A stretch of DNA of 64,000 nt, taken from positions 6,593,993-6,657,992 of the forward strand of contig ML664157.1 of assembly GCA_007570785.1 (NCBI GenBank), given 5' to 3'. The translations under genes were made by a program, and so were the position numbers. The stretch's first letter is position 1; every line of letters begins with the position of its first letter. This document shows, piece by piece, positions 33,299 to 45,935 of this stretch. The DNA is from Antilocapra americana (Eukaryota > Chordata > Mammalia > Artiodactyla > Antilocapridae). The notes beneath the pieces were generated by a model. The model was not told the DNA's origin. It worked only from the letters and a program-made list of their open reading frames with translations, and did not search any database.

Positions 33299-33939
33299 GA
33301 CCAATTTGTTAATATTAAAACTTTGTTGAAAACCTACCAGAATATATCCTATCCCCTTACATCACATTTGCTTTTATTCTTAACTACACAAATATTAATA
33401 TGTAGTAAAATAGAGAGTAAAAAATCTGAACTTTGGATAAATTTTCTTCATTTTATTCTTCTTTGAATGCAACTTTAATCAGAAAATTATGATAGATTTA
33501 GATGTGTAACAATTTTAATATTATATTCAAATATAAATAAACCATTAAAGGAAAGACAAGATGTCAAAAATTATTCATAAAAGATTGATTAATATTTACA
33601 GTGTAGGAAGGAAATTATATGTGAAACATATACTCTAAATATAAAATAAATACATATATATCTACATATATCAACTGTTATTCTCAAAATGGAAATAACT
33701 TTGGCTTTTATAGCATTTAATATTTTTAAAGAATCAAAGTGTAACAAAATTCCATCAACAAATCAAAAAAACATAACTAATTATGTGCAAGGCAGTGGAA
33801 TACATGTTTTTTAAAAATTGTTTTAAATTAACTGCCCATATCATCTGCATCACATTTCTCATCCTTCTATTCTGTTTTATTAAATTATTGAATAATTCAT
33901 CTGTTGCTTTGTCCTTTCTTTCAATTTATATATACTCAA
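33299..33939. other. No recognised feature
   Basis: AT-rich sequence with a short TA-rich run near 33650. Confidence 0.45.
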
Positions 33940-34166
33940 GGGATTCCCAGGTGGCCCTAATGGTAAAGAACTCACCTGCCAAGACAGCAGGCATAAGAGA
34001 CAGGTTCAGTCCCTGGGTCAGGAGGATCCCCTGGAGGAGGGCATGGCAAACCACTCCAGTATTCTTGCCTGGAGAATACCATGGACAGAGGAGTCTGATG
34101 GGCTATGGTCCATGTGACTGCAAAGAGTCAGACACGACTGAAGTAACTTAGCAGCAAGCACATACG
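33940..34166 (+). mobile_element. Bov-tA SINE
   Basis: 'ggattcccaggtggccctaa' to 'gacacgactgaagtaactta' with an AGC-like tail. The frame passing through it is not a gene. Confidence 0.92.
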
Positions 34167-34261
34167 CATATACGATCAAAGAATAGTCAAGAACTTAGAG
34201 ATAATTTATCCTAAAAACCCTCATTTTACAGATGTAAACACTAAAGTCAAGAAAGGTTGTG

Positions 34262-34930
34262 TGATTTTTTTTCCTTTATATTTGGAAGTTTAAACCTACA
34301 AAATAGTTGAAGGAATATTACAATAATACCTATATAATCTTCACCAATTATTAACATTTGGCAAATTTTTTGTTCTATCCTCACATGCATACACATGTAT
34401 ATGCATGTATGTATATTAAACTTGCTGTTGAAAATCATTAATACTTCATCTCTAAGTATTTTTGAACACATCTCCTGATTAGAATATTTTCCTATAAAAG
34501 CACAAGACTATTATTACTCTCAAGATTATCAAATAGTAACTAAATTATAACATCTAATATAAACATACTCAAATTTTTTGCTCCAACATGTACTCATAAA
34601 CACTTTATTCAAACCAGGATCCAGTCAAAGCTCATTTATGGCATTTGGTTAAGTGGCAATGGTAGTTTAGTCAGTAAGGAGTCATAAATCTCCTGTGTCC
34701 ATGGGATTTCCCAGGCAAGAATATTAGAGTGGGTTGCCATTTCTTTCTCCAGGGCATCTTCCCAAACTAGGAATCAAATCCGTGTCTCCTGCATTGGCAG
34801 GCAGATTCTTTACCATTGCACCGCCACCAGTGAAGCTAAATTTGGTTAAGTATTTTAATCTAAAACAATTCCTGTGCTTTTGGTTTCTCTATTTACTGAC
34901 TCTGAATTCTATAAGAGTTCAGGCCAGTAA
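34262..34930 (-). mobile_element. Old L1M 3' region, split by a BovA2
   Basis: 'aaatagttgaaggaatatta', 'atcttcaccaattattaaca' and 'caggatccagtcaaagctc' match the antisense of an old L1 3' UTR. The match continues after the SINE ('caattcctgtgcttttgg'). Moderately confident. Confidence 0.6.
34654..34839 (-). mobile_element. BovA2 SINE with internal deletion
   Basis: The head 'tagtttagtcagtaagga' jumps to 'ctcctgtgtccatgggattt', so the middle is missing. The rest runs to 'ctttaccattgcaccgcc'. A perfect 11 bp duplication (atttggttaag) at 34643-34653 and 34840-34850. Confidence 0.9.
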
Positions 34931-34940
34931 ACTGGATGAT

Positions 34941-35063
34941 GATGACAATGATTTGGGCCATGCCAGGCAGCTTGTGGGATCTTTGTTCCCTAATCAGGGG
35001 CCAAACCCAGGCCCTTGGCAATGAAAGCTCAGAGTCCTAACCACTGGACTGCCAGGGAATTCC
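34941..35063 (-). mobile_element. CHR-1-type SINE fragment
   Basis: 'cttgtgggatctttgttccc' to 'ctggactgccagggaattcc'. A 9 bp duplication (ctggatgat) at 34932-34940 and 35064-35072. Confidence 0.85.
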
Positions 35064-35072
35064 CTGGATGAT

Positions 35073-35814
35073 TACTTTCTTATGATTGTATTCAAATTAA
35101 ATATTTTGGGGGAAATATTGCATAAGTGATAGTATTTAATTACCATTACATTAATCAGGAATCACATAAAATTACATTGTCTCACTATTGGTTATCTTAA
35201 ATTAGATAGCTTTATTAAAGGAGTAATTGCAAGATCTCTCCATTATAGAGATCCATTTTCCCTTGGTAATTAAAAAGAAAAGCTATTTTCAGGATGATAT
35301 TTTAAAACTGTGAGTATTCTGTTCTCTGATAAACTTTCACAATCAGTTTCATATCTCTTACATCCTAGTCTATATTTCCTGTTACATCACAGATTGCATA
35401 ATAGCAATTTGCTAATTCTATCATTCCTTCTACATTTATTGCTAAAATTTGTATGAAAGACAGTTCCTCTTTTTCAGGCCTTTTTTTTTTTTCCTTTCTT
35501 CCTTCCAACAACTGTAAGGTTGATCACAATTGCCCCTTTGGCTAGAGATCTCTGTCTCGGACATACTCCTCACCTTCAGCATAGCAAATGCTCTAGTCTT
35601 TATCCATGCACTAACATCTACCATCCTGGCCATACCACATGTGCCTTGGGATGTACTCAGTACCAATTTCTTTCATGGCTTTAAAAGGTTGAAAAACGAT
35701 TGGACAAGGGATTCAGAAGAAAGGAAGGATGCAGGATATGAGATTAAATTCAACAAGATTGCAGTTCAATGACTTCGAAGTTTAGGTCTCAGGATTAAGG
35801 TTGAGGGACATATT
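35073..35814. other. Unassigned; T-rich tract at 35480-35500
   Basis: Opposing short frames at 35442-35772. The minus strand next to the poly-T tract could be an old retrocopy with an A-tail, but I recognise no parent gene and see no duplication. Confidence 0.35.
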
Positions 35815-36415
35815 ATTTATTTACTTAAGATTTTAGTGGATATTTTAAAACATAATAGAGGCATAAAGGGTAGTAAAAATAAACCCCTAGATATCCATTA
35901 TTCCATTTCAGCAATTCTTTAAATTTTGCCAATTTTATTGTACCTATTTCTCACTCTATTTTTTAAAACAAAATTTATTTATTTATTGGCTGCACTGGGT
36001 CTTCATTACTGTGAGTGGGTCTTCATTTGTGTTGAGTAGGGACTACTTTCTAGTTGCTGTGCAGAGGCTTCTTACTGTAATAACTTCTCTTGCTGCAGAG
36101 CTTGGGCTCTAGGCAGGCAGGCTTCAGTATTTGAGTGTCCTGGGCTCTAGAGCACTGGCTAGAGCCAGTTGTGGCTAGGTAGTTGTGCCCCAAGGGCTTG
36201 GTTGTCCCAGGGCATGTGGGATCTTCCAAGATCAAGGATCAAACTTCTGTCCCATGCAATGGCAGGCAGATTCTCTACCACTGAGTCACCAGGGAAGCTG
36301 TCCCTCTATTTTTTTTTTTTTGTTCTTGTTGTATTATCTCAATGCAAATCTCATGCATCATGTCATTCCTTCCTTCATGTGTCAGCATGTATTGCAAACT
36401 GATAGGGTTTGTGAT
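35815..36415 (-). mobile_element. Old L1M 3' region, split by a CHR-2
   Basis: Left part 'aaacccctagatatccatta', 'aattttgccaattttattg'. Right part 'tctcatgcatcatgtcattc', 'catgtgtcagcatgtattgc'. Both fit the antisense of an old L1 3' UTR. Boundaries approximate. Confidence 0.55.
35965..36303 (-). mobile_element. CHR-2-type SINE
   Basis: 'tttatttattggctgcactg' to 'ctgagtcaccagggaagctg'. An 11 bp duplication (ctctatttttt) at 35954-35964 and 36304-36314. Confidence 0.9.
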
Positions 36416-37025
36416 AGACAGGATTCCTAGATGATGCGCCTAGATTCTTGGGCCCCGTTGTACACATATTTTCTCCTACTTATTCAATCAAACACTAACC
36501 TAGGCACTGTTTTAAAGGATTTTACAAAAGTAAAAGATTCTAAATCAGTTGACCTTAAAATAGGAAGATTTTTCTAAGCTGGCCCAGCCTTATCACATGA
36601 GCACTTTAAAACTCGGCCTACAGATCAAAGACAAAGAAAGTCAGAGATTGAACACATGAGAAGGATAGGACATGCCAGATGCCCTCCACTACGAGCTTGA
36701 AACCAGAGGGCTCAGGTGGCAGAGAATGTGTTCTCTAGGAGCACAGAGCAGCCTCTCATCAGCAAGTAAGAAAATAAGCACATCAGTCCTAAAACTGCAA
36801 GGAACTGAATTCTGCCCACTACCTGTTTGAGTCTGGACCCTAGGCCTCACATAAGATAGCAACCTTGAATAGTGCCTTGGTTTCAGCAGTTTGAGATTCC
36901 GATCAAAGAAGAGGGCCATGCTGTATGAGGTTCCTGACCCACAGAAACCATGAGGTATTAGTAAATTTGTATTATTTTAAGCTGCTAAGTTCGTGATAAT
37001 CTGTTACATAGCCATAAAAAACTAA
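36416..37025 (+). mobile_element. Possible ancient LTR (MaLR/MLT1-like)
   Basis: 'tagattcttgggccccgttg', 'tattcaatcaaacactaacc', 'ttgaccttaaaatagga' and 'ttaagctgctaagttcgtg' resemble an old mammalian LTR with no internal viral genes. The family call is tentative. Short frames here are not genes. Confidence 0.4.
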
Positions 37026-37093
37026 TTTTTTTTTGCTAAATATAGCCGCTGTACTATTATCAGACTTAACAATCACTGCTTCCTATATATGAT

Positions 37094-37311
37094 ATATTGT
37101 TGTTGCTGTTGTTGTTTAGTCTCTAAGTTATGTCCGACTCTTTGCGACCCTGTGGACTGTAGCCTACAGGTCTCCTCTGTCCATGGGATTTCCCTGGCAA
37201 GAATACTGGAGTGAGTTGCCATTTCCTAGAGGAACTTCCCAATCTAGGGATTGAACCAGCATCTCATGTTTGGCAGGCAGATTCTTTACCACTGAGCCAC
37301 CTGGGAAGTCC
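37094..37311 (-). mobile_element. BovA2 SINE
   Basis: 'tgtttagtctctaagttatg' to 'cactgagccacctgggaag'. A 9 bp duplication (atatatgat) at 37085-37093 and 37312-37320. Confidence 0.94.
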
Positions 37312-37342
37312 ATATATGATGTATAAAGGATCCTAAAGGAGA

Positions 37343-37540
37343 CGGTGAAAGTGAAAGTCACTCAGTCATGTCCAGCTCTTTGTGACCCCACGGACTATAC
37401 AGTCCATGGAATTCTCCAGGCCAGAATACTGGAGTGGGTAGCTGTTCCCTTCTCCAGGGGATCTTCCTAACCCAGGAATCGAACCCAGGTCTCCCACATT
37501 GTGGAAAGATTCTTTACCAGCTGAGCCACAAGGGAAGCCA
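37343..37540 (-). mobile_element. BovA2 SINE, second of an adjacent pair
   Basis: 'gtgaaagtcactcagtcatg' to 'gctgagccacaagggaagc'. A duplication taaaggaga at 37334-37342 and 37541-37549. Only 22 bases separate the two elements' duplications. Confidence 0.94.
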
Positions 37541-37549
37541 TAAAGGAGA

Positions 37550-38860
37550 TGGTAATCTTGGCTAACATGTTAAATAGACTTTTATGAACCAGTCAGGAGA
37601 GTTAACAACACAGTACAATCTTATAAGTAGAGGGGAGCAAATTCAAACAACTAAGGTGCAACTTAACTTTTGGATCACATCCCTGTCAAACTTGGAGTCT
37701 GTCTGTTTTTCCAAAATTAATCAGTTAAAGAGTTATAATCAAATGACTGTGGAGACCAAATAACTTAGAACATGTTATATCATGTCATAGTTAACCTTTC
37801 TTCTTTGATGAGTCTCTACAATTTTAAATAATTCCGATGAGTCATTTTTCTAAAGGTTTTTTGAGTGTGTGGCATGTACATTACAGGAGTTATATCTCCC
37901 TAAGGTGCTTCTTCCTTTCCATTTTCTTTTATAACATCCCCAACACTTTAACAACCACTCCTTGTACTTTAAACTCTGATTTTTAAAAAATATACCCAGG
38001 CATTATTTTTTATTCTGATAGTCATTACATAATTTTTCATCATATTATTTTCTGAACTTACCTTTATTTTGAATTTTGCTTCCAAATTAAAAAGAAATTT
38101 TTCATTTCTAAATACATCTTCTGCTGCTTCTAACATAAGTTCTTTTCTGAATTTTGATTTCTTGATTATCCTCTATACACTACTCAGTGGATATTTCTTT
38201 TGGATTGTGACTACACATCTCCCTGAAACCTTCATTTGCTCAAACTTCCTCAAATATTACAGCTCCTTCTTTAAAGACCTCTTCCAGATCTTCTCCCGTT
38301 TTAGAACTTTTACCAGGTTTTGTGGAACGAAATTATTAATACATCTCACTCCCCTTTAACCTAAGAACTACTAATGATTAATTTCTGAAGTCACATAATT
38401 ACATAATCAGACAAGGGATGAGTCCCAAGCCTGTCTCTTACAAGCTGAGGCCTATTCTGGTTTGTAGCAAATATTCCATGTGTGTTTCTTGACAACAACA
38501 GAAGCTATGGCAGGTGAACTTACTTTGAATGTAGAGCAATTAGCATTGGCATTCAAGGTTGGCTTGTTGTTAAACGATTTCAAAGGTTCTATATGAGAGA
38601 CATATTTTTTATGAAAGATCTCCAAACCAATCATCCATAGGTATTTCAGTAGTGTGGATATATATGGTCTATAAGAATATGTGCTACTATTGTTCAAATG
38701 TATGTAGGTGATGGTATGAATAAGAAGCGTTATTGAATGTATAATAGTTTTGTCATTAAGTATTTTCCCAGTCTATGAGTAATAAACATAAAAGGCAGTA
38801 ATATAGGATTCTGCTATATTTTTATGTAATCTATTTCTGAAAAATTTATGTATATGTATG
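37550..38860. other. No recognised feature
   Basis: Apparently unique sequence. Frames at 38069-38359 and 38452-38697 lack domains or splice support. Confidence 0.45.
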
Positions 38861-39091
38861 TGCTATGCTATGCTGTGCTAAGCTGCTTCAGTCATGTTTA
38901 ACTCTTTGTGACACTATGGACTATAGCTCAACAGGCTCCTCTGTGCATGGAATTTCCCAGGTAGGAATACTGAAGTGGGTAGCCATTTCCTTCTCCAGGG
39001 GTTCTTCTTGACCCAGGGATCAAACCTGCATCTCTCACATCTCCTGCATCCTCAGGGGGGTTCTTTACCACTAGCACCACCTGGGAAGCCC
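38861..39091 (-). mobile_element. BovA2/ART2-type SINE
   Basis: Starts with a short TGCTA-repeat tail, then 'gctgcttcagtcatgttta' to 'accacctgggaagcc'. Confidence 0.9.
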
Positions 39092-41132
39092 CATATATAT
39101 GAATCTGGAGGGCTATATATAAAAATTAAATAGTAAGAGTCCCCAGTTGGTTGATTACTCCTATTACTACCATTAATCAAAAAATGCATTTATATCCATA
39201 GTGTGTATGTGTATATGTATTTTATCTACATCCCTATCTATCTATCCATCCAAAAAAAAGTATTTTCAGGAAGCAAAAGTGCTTCATGTGCAACACTCTG
39301 AAAACACTGAGAACCACTGGTTTAGTTGAGAACACAGAATAAAGGATTTGAGCTTTGATATTTCTGTGAGTTTTCAGTCACTATGAAACATAAGTGACTT
39401 CATTTGAAGCCTTCTGAAAGCTGAGTAACTGCTGCTAATTGGCTTTTGGGAAGAACAGAATGCATTAAGGCTCATATAAATGTTTTCTAACAAAAGGCAT
39501 ATTGTAAAGCTTTATAATATGACCACCAAGGGCTCAGTCAGTAGTGGCCAAATTGATATTCATACTTGCCATCAAATGTCAGAACTGGTCTCCAAAAGCA
39601 AAAAATAGTTAACTTTATTGACAAAGACAGCCACTCCCAAGGAGATTAAATCCCACTAAGAAATATTTCTTCTCTTTTAATGCTTACAGTCCTCAAAATG
39701 AATCCCCACAACATTCTCAAATGTATATCTCACCATTGCTCAAAAGAAACAAACAAAACCAAATAAATGACGCCAATGTATCATTTTTACAAATCTTCCA
39801 ACATTACATAACACTATTGTTCGCTGAAAGTCTTGTTATAAAAGGGGCTACAGCCATCTTACAGGGGCTGTGCTTTTCTGCAGCCACCATCAATGGCTGT
39901 TACACGGTTTTCTCCCGATTTAGGTGTGACCTATTCCCACCAACTTTCCTCTGGGGACATTTTTCCCTGACCTGATCCCTATTTTGAAACATACTCCTCT
40001 GCTGTAGTGGTTTTGTGCCGCTAAAGAAGAACATATCCTTTCTTTGTTTCACTAAAGGAATAACAAACATAGCCCTCTCCAGTTGGCAGAAACAAAGTAT
40101 TTCACTAACCATATAAAATGCCTCTACTCAGGAATCTGAAATGTTCTTACAGAAAAGCGTTTCTCACAAAAAAGTTTTTTGGTAATGTAATTCATCTGCC
40201 AGCAAATGAAAACTCTTAGAATTCATATAATCATTTGATTAAAATCATAATGAATGTTCCAGGAATGTAAAGTATTATATCTTTAAATCATTCTACGTTT
40301 ATGAAAAGATGGAAAGAAAATGGAATGTTGATCAGAAAAATTTAATCAAGAAGTTAGTCCAATATGTTAAATAGATTAAAAATGGAAAAATATTTTTAAA
40401 GTGTTCTGTTTTATTTTATATTACTTATCCAAGGATATTTAAAAGACTATTACTTATATTTTATAATTCCCTAGTTCCAAATATACTTTTTTGAGAAACA
40501 TTTATGGGCAAGAACGTGGGATGAGAATCAAGAAAAGTAAAGCACCTTTTCCCCACTTTGGAACTGACAATATATAGCATATTTTTTTACTCTAGACTTT
40601 TACTGTCTTCCTATTTGAATAGGTCTAAAGTCAAGGTACATTAGGAAAAAAGTTTTAATCATCTGTTTGTCATGCATTTGATTCCATCACAGCATTGTAC
40701 CTGATTATCTAGAAGCAGTCATCAGAAATTGGCACGGCACATAATACCATGGGAATATCCCAAATCTCATTTGGGACAAAGGAACTGCATGGGCAGGTTC
40801 TTGAAAGAGGTCTGTTCAACACCAGATTATTTCCCTGGCTGCCTTACTTTAAGTGAATAAATGTTTCTGCTCCTAGAGATCCTGACATATGTCCTTATGA
40901 CTCCATACAAGAGGATTATAGAAAAAGGCATCATTAATTTGACTGGGAAATCAAGAAAGCTTTAAGAATGCTGTACGTGCCAGATTATTTTTATTGAAGC
41001 ATTGTTTTGCTTATTTCCTGTTCAAAAATATGAACTATGACCCTGTTCTGAGACCTTAAACTTTGACTGAAGACTCAATTTCAACCAGACTTCTATTAAC
41101 TTCTCCTGTACTCTAGGACCTGGTCTACAATT
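39092..41132. other. Unassigned, free of young repeats
   Basis: Two kilobases without Bov-tA, BovB, CHR or young L1. Frames at 39721-39975 (plus) and 39900-40112 (minus) overlap and have no recognisable domain. Confidence 0.45.
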
Positions 41133-41222
41133 GTGCTGTCCAATGTTACGGAACACTTGAAATGTGCTAATGTGACCGAAAACTGAATTTTTAACCGTTG
41201 TTTAATTGTAATTATTTAAAAA
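41133..41222. mobile_element. hAT-type fragment related to 21111-21294
   Basis: 'tgtgctgtccaatgttacg' and 'cacttgaaatgtgctaatgt' share words and order with the element at 21111. The right terminal repeat is missing. Confidence 0.45.
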
Positions 41223-41479
41223 TTAAATGATATAATTTCTATATTGATTATGTATTGAAATGTTAATGTTTCTATATATTGTGTTAAATAACATACCTTA
41301 TTAAAATTCACTTTGGCCATTTCTCTTTAAAGTAATAACTAGAAAATTTTAAGTGATAAACTTTGCTTGTATTGTTTCTATTGAACAATTTTAGTCTCAG
41401 AATAGTGAAAATGCTTTCTTTTATTGATGATATCCTATAGTTCAAGAAAAGAAAACATGTTCCCTCCTCCAGCATTTCC

Positions 41480-42433
41480 TTCCTGAATGCAGAAGACTCT
41501 GTAGTTGCAAGTGACAGAAATCTAAGAATGCATTGGCTCAGTGAATGAAAAGAACAGAGACAATGGGGCAGACATAGTTGGAGTCAGGGACTCTGATGAT
41601 GTCATCAGAGCTCGATCTTTTCACTAGTCAATCTCAGCAAAAGCAGAGTGGGTAATGTCCAGAAATAAGTCTCATCGGCTGGCTTGAATCCCATGCCCAT
41701 CTTTGAACCAATCACTGTAGCAAAGGAAAAGGCTTAAAACTTGCTTGCCAGGTCTTGGTCACATTACACCAGTGTTAGAGCGTGAGGACCATCAGTGCCA
41801 CTCACTCTGTCTGGGCTGATACAGAGGATGAGCTTAGTCCTAGAGAAAAGCCATGACACTTGTTTCCAGAAGAAAAAAAAAATCAGTAATGTGGGTAAGA
41901 AAAAGTACAGATACCTGAAAGACCTGATTGCTCATGTTAAGGGCACTTTTCTTATTCTTCAGGATCAGGAGTCCCATTTCAAGACCCCATTCCTTATACC
42001 ATCTTGATTCCTCCTCTCTGGCTTCCTCACAATCCCCTCTCCCAGCCCTGCCTCACATCTCCCTTATAGCATATCACATGCAGCTCCAAGAATACAGTCC
42101 TCTTCCTCTGACTTCCATGACTTTTCCAACTGCAACCCTTCCCTGAAATATCCATAAAATCCAAACTGTGACCCTTGATTCCCCTAGCCTAGAGCATCTT
42201 CTATAGTTTTATACTTTTGTGTTCCCTCTGAAGTGGTACACCTTGTAATATTCCACTTTCAAAGTATCTGTAACATGTATAAATTGATTAAATAACAGCA
42301 CTAATATAAATGCTGAGAGTAATGTCTGCCTGATGGTACAGTTTAAAGGATCAATTTCAGGTGATTTAATGAAGGAATGATTGAGAGGTGTTGAAATTAG
42401 GAACCCAACCAGGTACAATGAAGCACCTACAGG
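41480..42433. other. Possible ancient interspersed repeat
   Basis: 'agttgcaagtgacagaaatc', 'gatgatgtcatcagagctc' and 'gaaccaatcactgtagcaaa' have the look of a very old dispersed family I have seen in mammals but cannot name. No exon signals. Confidence 0.35.
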
Positions 42434-42591
42434 TTTGTTGTTGTTCAGTCTCTCAGTCGTGTTTGACTCTTTGCGACCCAATAGACTGCAGCACGCCAGG
42501 CTTCCCTGTCCTTCACCACCTCCCAGAGTTTGCTCAAACTCATGCCCATTGAGTCAGTGATGCCATCCAGCCATCTCATCCTCTGTCATAC
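42434..42591 (-). mobile_element. BovB LINE 3' end, short
   Basis: 'tgttcagtctctcagtcgtg' to 'ccatctcatcctctgtcat': the last about 155 bases of BovB in antisense. Confidence 0.92.
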
Positions 42592-44289
42592 AGAGGATGC
42601 AAATTAATGACGGTCAGAAGCTGTTGTCATCTCTAGACCAAGAGAGGCAAGAAAAACCATAACTCTGTCAGAGGTATGTCTGAGGAAGAACAGCAGCCAG
42701 AGAAGATCTGCAGCTGTAGAGAGGGGTATTCTGCCATTCCTAAACTGTGCCCTGCTGGTATAGAGTGGATAAATCCTCCAAATTCTTTCTTCTCTGTCTC
42801 ATGCTGATACACCCACTGGCTAAATTTAACCAGAAGAAGAGGGCAAGGGAGCCTAGTAATGTTGTGAGTAGAAATCAGCTTCTTGGCAAAGAAGCAGGTC
42901 AGGAAAGAGTGAAACAGAGTAACCTGCAGACTCCAATTATTCTTTTCATGTTCCCAGCCCCTAGTAGATCTCCTTACATACAGCAGATAATTAATATTGA
43001 ATAGAAGAATGAATGACTCTGCAAATCTCCAATATTCCTGGCTCTTTTCATTCATCATTTTCAATGAATGCAATAAATGTAATATAAATATGGACCTAGA
43101 TGTGATTTAATTTATAAACTTTCTGGGATGTTTTCTAATAAATAAATATACATCCAAAAATTTGAAGAAAAATTTGTGTCCAATTGTGTGTTCTCAAATT
43201 AGATACGGAAATATCAGCATCATACTTATTAAGAAACTTATTTAGCTTCACCCTTTACCTGAGTATACAAATAATCCTCTCAGTCACTACTGAAGTTGAT
43301 GTTCTCATTCCTTTTTTCAGATAAGGAACTGAAAGCTAAAGGTATTTGAGAATAATCAGACAATGCTTTCCTCTTTGATTCTCTAGCTGCACAAACACAA
43401 AACAGAAAACATTATATGAATGCTTAAACATTAAGGCCATTTCTATAAGTTAAAAAAAATCAATGAATTAGAAGTATTTCTGTCACCATTGAAATCTGCA
43501 GAAAGCAACTGAAATATTGCTACTTCTATACTTTTAAAGTGACCATGAAAATATGTCTTAAGGAAAAAATAGTGGCTAAAAGCATGGATACATTTATTTT
43601 ACTCTAAATGAAATATGTTTTCAGGGATATATGCACAGATGCTTTCTTACTTTTAAGTAGTAGTTGCATGCTAGCAAGAAAAAATGAAGGAAACTGAGAG
43701 ACTGAGAGTCTCAGTTAATAAATAAATAAATGTGAATCAAAATAATGGAAAATATGAAAGCTGTGTAATATTTCTCCAATCTACATGATTTTTGAAATTT
43801 CTTTGGAAGAATATTTTGAATATTCTAAGTGCAAGTTATGACAGTTACTTCATTACTATCTTTCTTTATCAAAATATCCTTTCATAAGAAAATGATGTCC
43901 AATTTTTACTTTTAAAATAGATTTTCTTATATCAGATACTTTATTCTTATCTTATTTTTAATGCAAAATATGATGTAATATTGACTCATAAACTTCTCAT
44001 ACATATTTAAATATGTCTTACAAGTGTGTGCTACTTGGCATGTAGAAAGACCAAATATTTTATTGACCAACTCTAATGCTTGCAATAAGAGTTGCAATGA
44101 ACTCCTGCAATACCAGTAGCAATGAATACCTTTAACGTCAAAACTGTGGTCTGATAAAACCCTATCCTACTAAAAGGAGCAGGGTCCTTTAGAGAAATGA
44201 CTAAGCTCAGACCTGTGGTAGGAAATGTACAAAATAAACCTGGGTCATCTCACTGTTCCAAAAAGCAAGCATATTATCAACGAATATTG
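42592..44289. other. Unassigned; 146-codon frame at 42633-43073
   Basis: The minus-strand frame (starting MHSLKMMNEK) lies in sequence that resembles an ancient repeat ('ccagaagaagagggcaaggg'). No domain recognised and no promoter seen. A weak MIR-like match exists near 43250-43390. Confidence 0.35.
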
Positions 44290-44896
44290 GAGTCATCTCA
44301 AAAAGCTACAGTAGCCAATTACTGGAGCATTAAAAAAGAATAATGACAATATATTGAAACAAGATAAATTCAACCCTACAAATCAATAAGAAGTTGACAG
44401 TTATCCAATAAAATGTCTAGAATGAAAGAACACACAATTTAGAAAACAGGAATTAAAAAGTGAGATACAAACATTACAATAAGTTCAACCTCCATAGTCA
44501 TCAGAGAGCACAAATTAAAAATATTAAGACATCATTTTCTTGTCCATCAGATTGGCAAATCTTTAAAACATTAAGTATATCAAATACTGGCAAAAGAGCC
44601 CAAAGCCATGACATGTTGGAAGCTCAAATGGATAAAGCTTTTCTTGACTGGGCAATTTGGCAGTGACGATTAATGTTTCAAATGCATATGCATTCCAAAA
44701 ATTCTACTTTCCCATGTTTACTTTAAAGAAAGATTTGCACATACTTTGGAAGAGGCGTTTATAATGCTGCTGACTGGCTACACTATTTTTAGTTGTGAAG
44801 AACTTACACAAATTCTATCAATGGGGGGTTAGATATATATAAATTGGTTCAAAAGAATAACTTAGAGATATTTTCAATCTGTAACAATAATAACAG

Positions 44897-45099
44897 TTAA
44901 TCGCACAGTCATGTCTGACTCTTTGCAGTCCCATGAACTGTAGCCTGCCCAGCTCCTCTGTCTAGGGAATTCTCCAGGCAAGAGTACTGGACTGGGTTGC
45001 CATTCCCTTCTCCAGGGGATCTTCCCAAGCCAGGTGTCAAGCCTGAGTCTCCCGCATTGCAGACAGATTCTTAACCAACCGAGCCACTAGGGCAAGCCC
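44897..45099 (-). mobile_element. BovA2 SINE nested in L1M
   Basis: 'ttaatcgcacagtcatgtct' to 'accgagccactagggcaag'. Confidence 0.93.
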
Positions 45100-45139
45100 T
45101 ATTTTCCAGTTGCATTTTTTATAGTTTTGTCTGTTTGTC

Positions 45140-45466
45140 TATATATTTTTGGCTGTGCTGTGTCTTCATTGCTGTGTGGGCTTTTCTCTAGTTGTGGAGA
45201 GCAGGGGGCTACTCTCTAGTTGCAGTGTGTGGGCTTCTCATCGCAGTGGCTTCTCTTGTTGCAGATCACAGGCTCTAGTTTGTGTGGACTTCAGTAGTTG
45301 CAACATGTAGGCTCAATAGTTGTAGCTCAAGGGCTCCAGAGCACAGGCTCAATAGTTTTGGTGCATATGCTCAGCAGCATATGGCATCTTCTTGGTTCAG
45401 GGATCAAACTCGTGTCTCCTGCATTGGCAAGTGGATTCTTTACCACTGAGCCACTAGGGAAGCCCA
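45140..45466 (-). mobile_element. CHR-2-type SINE nested in L1M
   Basis: 'ggctgtgctgtgtcttcatt' to 'gagccactagggaagccc'. The flanks agttgcattttt (near 45108) and agttatattttt (near 45468) may be an aged duplication. Confidence 0.88.
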
Positions 45467-45794
45467 AGTTATATTTTTAAATTAAAAAACGTCACAGTAA
45501 AAAACATAAATATGATGTTATGTACATTTAAAAATCCACAAAATTATTTAATTCCATATGTGATATAATACATATAATATATGCATATATAATGACACAG
45601 GAAGTAGATCGGCAAAGATATGTATCAAATTGATGTCATTGATTACCTCTGGGGAGAAGACTCATGTTAAAGGGAAATAGAATAGTCTTTTGATTTACCT
45701 GTATTTTTTATACTATAGACATAGTTAAGTATTTAAGTAATCTTTATTTCATAATTTTTTTAATGTTAAGAAAATCATCTTTCAATAACTTTCT

Positions 45795-45935
45795 AAGGAG
45801 GTCATTTAAGTCCCCACTTTATGGGTGAGGAAAGACAACTCAGAAATAACGTCTGGCATGCCCAAAGTTAAACATTAAAGGTGAAAATTAATTCAGGCTG
45901 ATCTTACTGCCTCCAGGCAAAATCTTTTCCTCTAG
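45795..45935 (-). mobile_element. Weak MIR-like fragment
   Basis: 'ccactttatgggtgaggaaa' and 'catgcccaaagttaaacatt' echo the antisense MIR core. Diverged. Confidence 0.35.

Larger units (their letters stand above)
44290..45770 (+). mobile_element. Old L1M, split by BovA2 and CHR-2
   Basis: Left block (44290-44896) keeps the antique L1 ORF2 C-terminal pattern ('agagcacaaattaaaaata', 'ccatcagattggcaaatc', 'gggcaatttggcagt'). The right block (45467-45770) is its 3' UTR ('gattacctctggggagaaga'). Two SINEs lie between. Heavily mutated. Confidence 0.6.

Noticed and set aside
35442..35772. Possible retrocopy of a gene with an A-tail on the minus strand
   Set aside because: Apart from the poly-T tract I found no target duplication and no recognisable parent protein.
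42633..43073. 146-codon minus-strand frame
   Set aside because: The DNA resembles an ancient dispersed repeat and no domain is visible.
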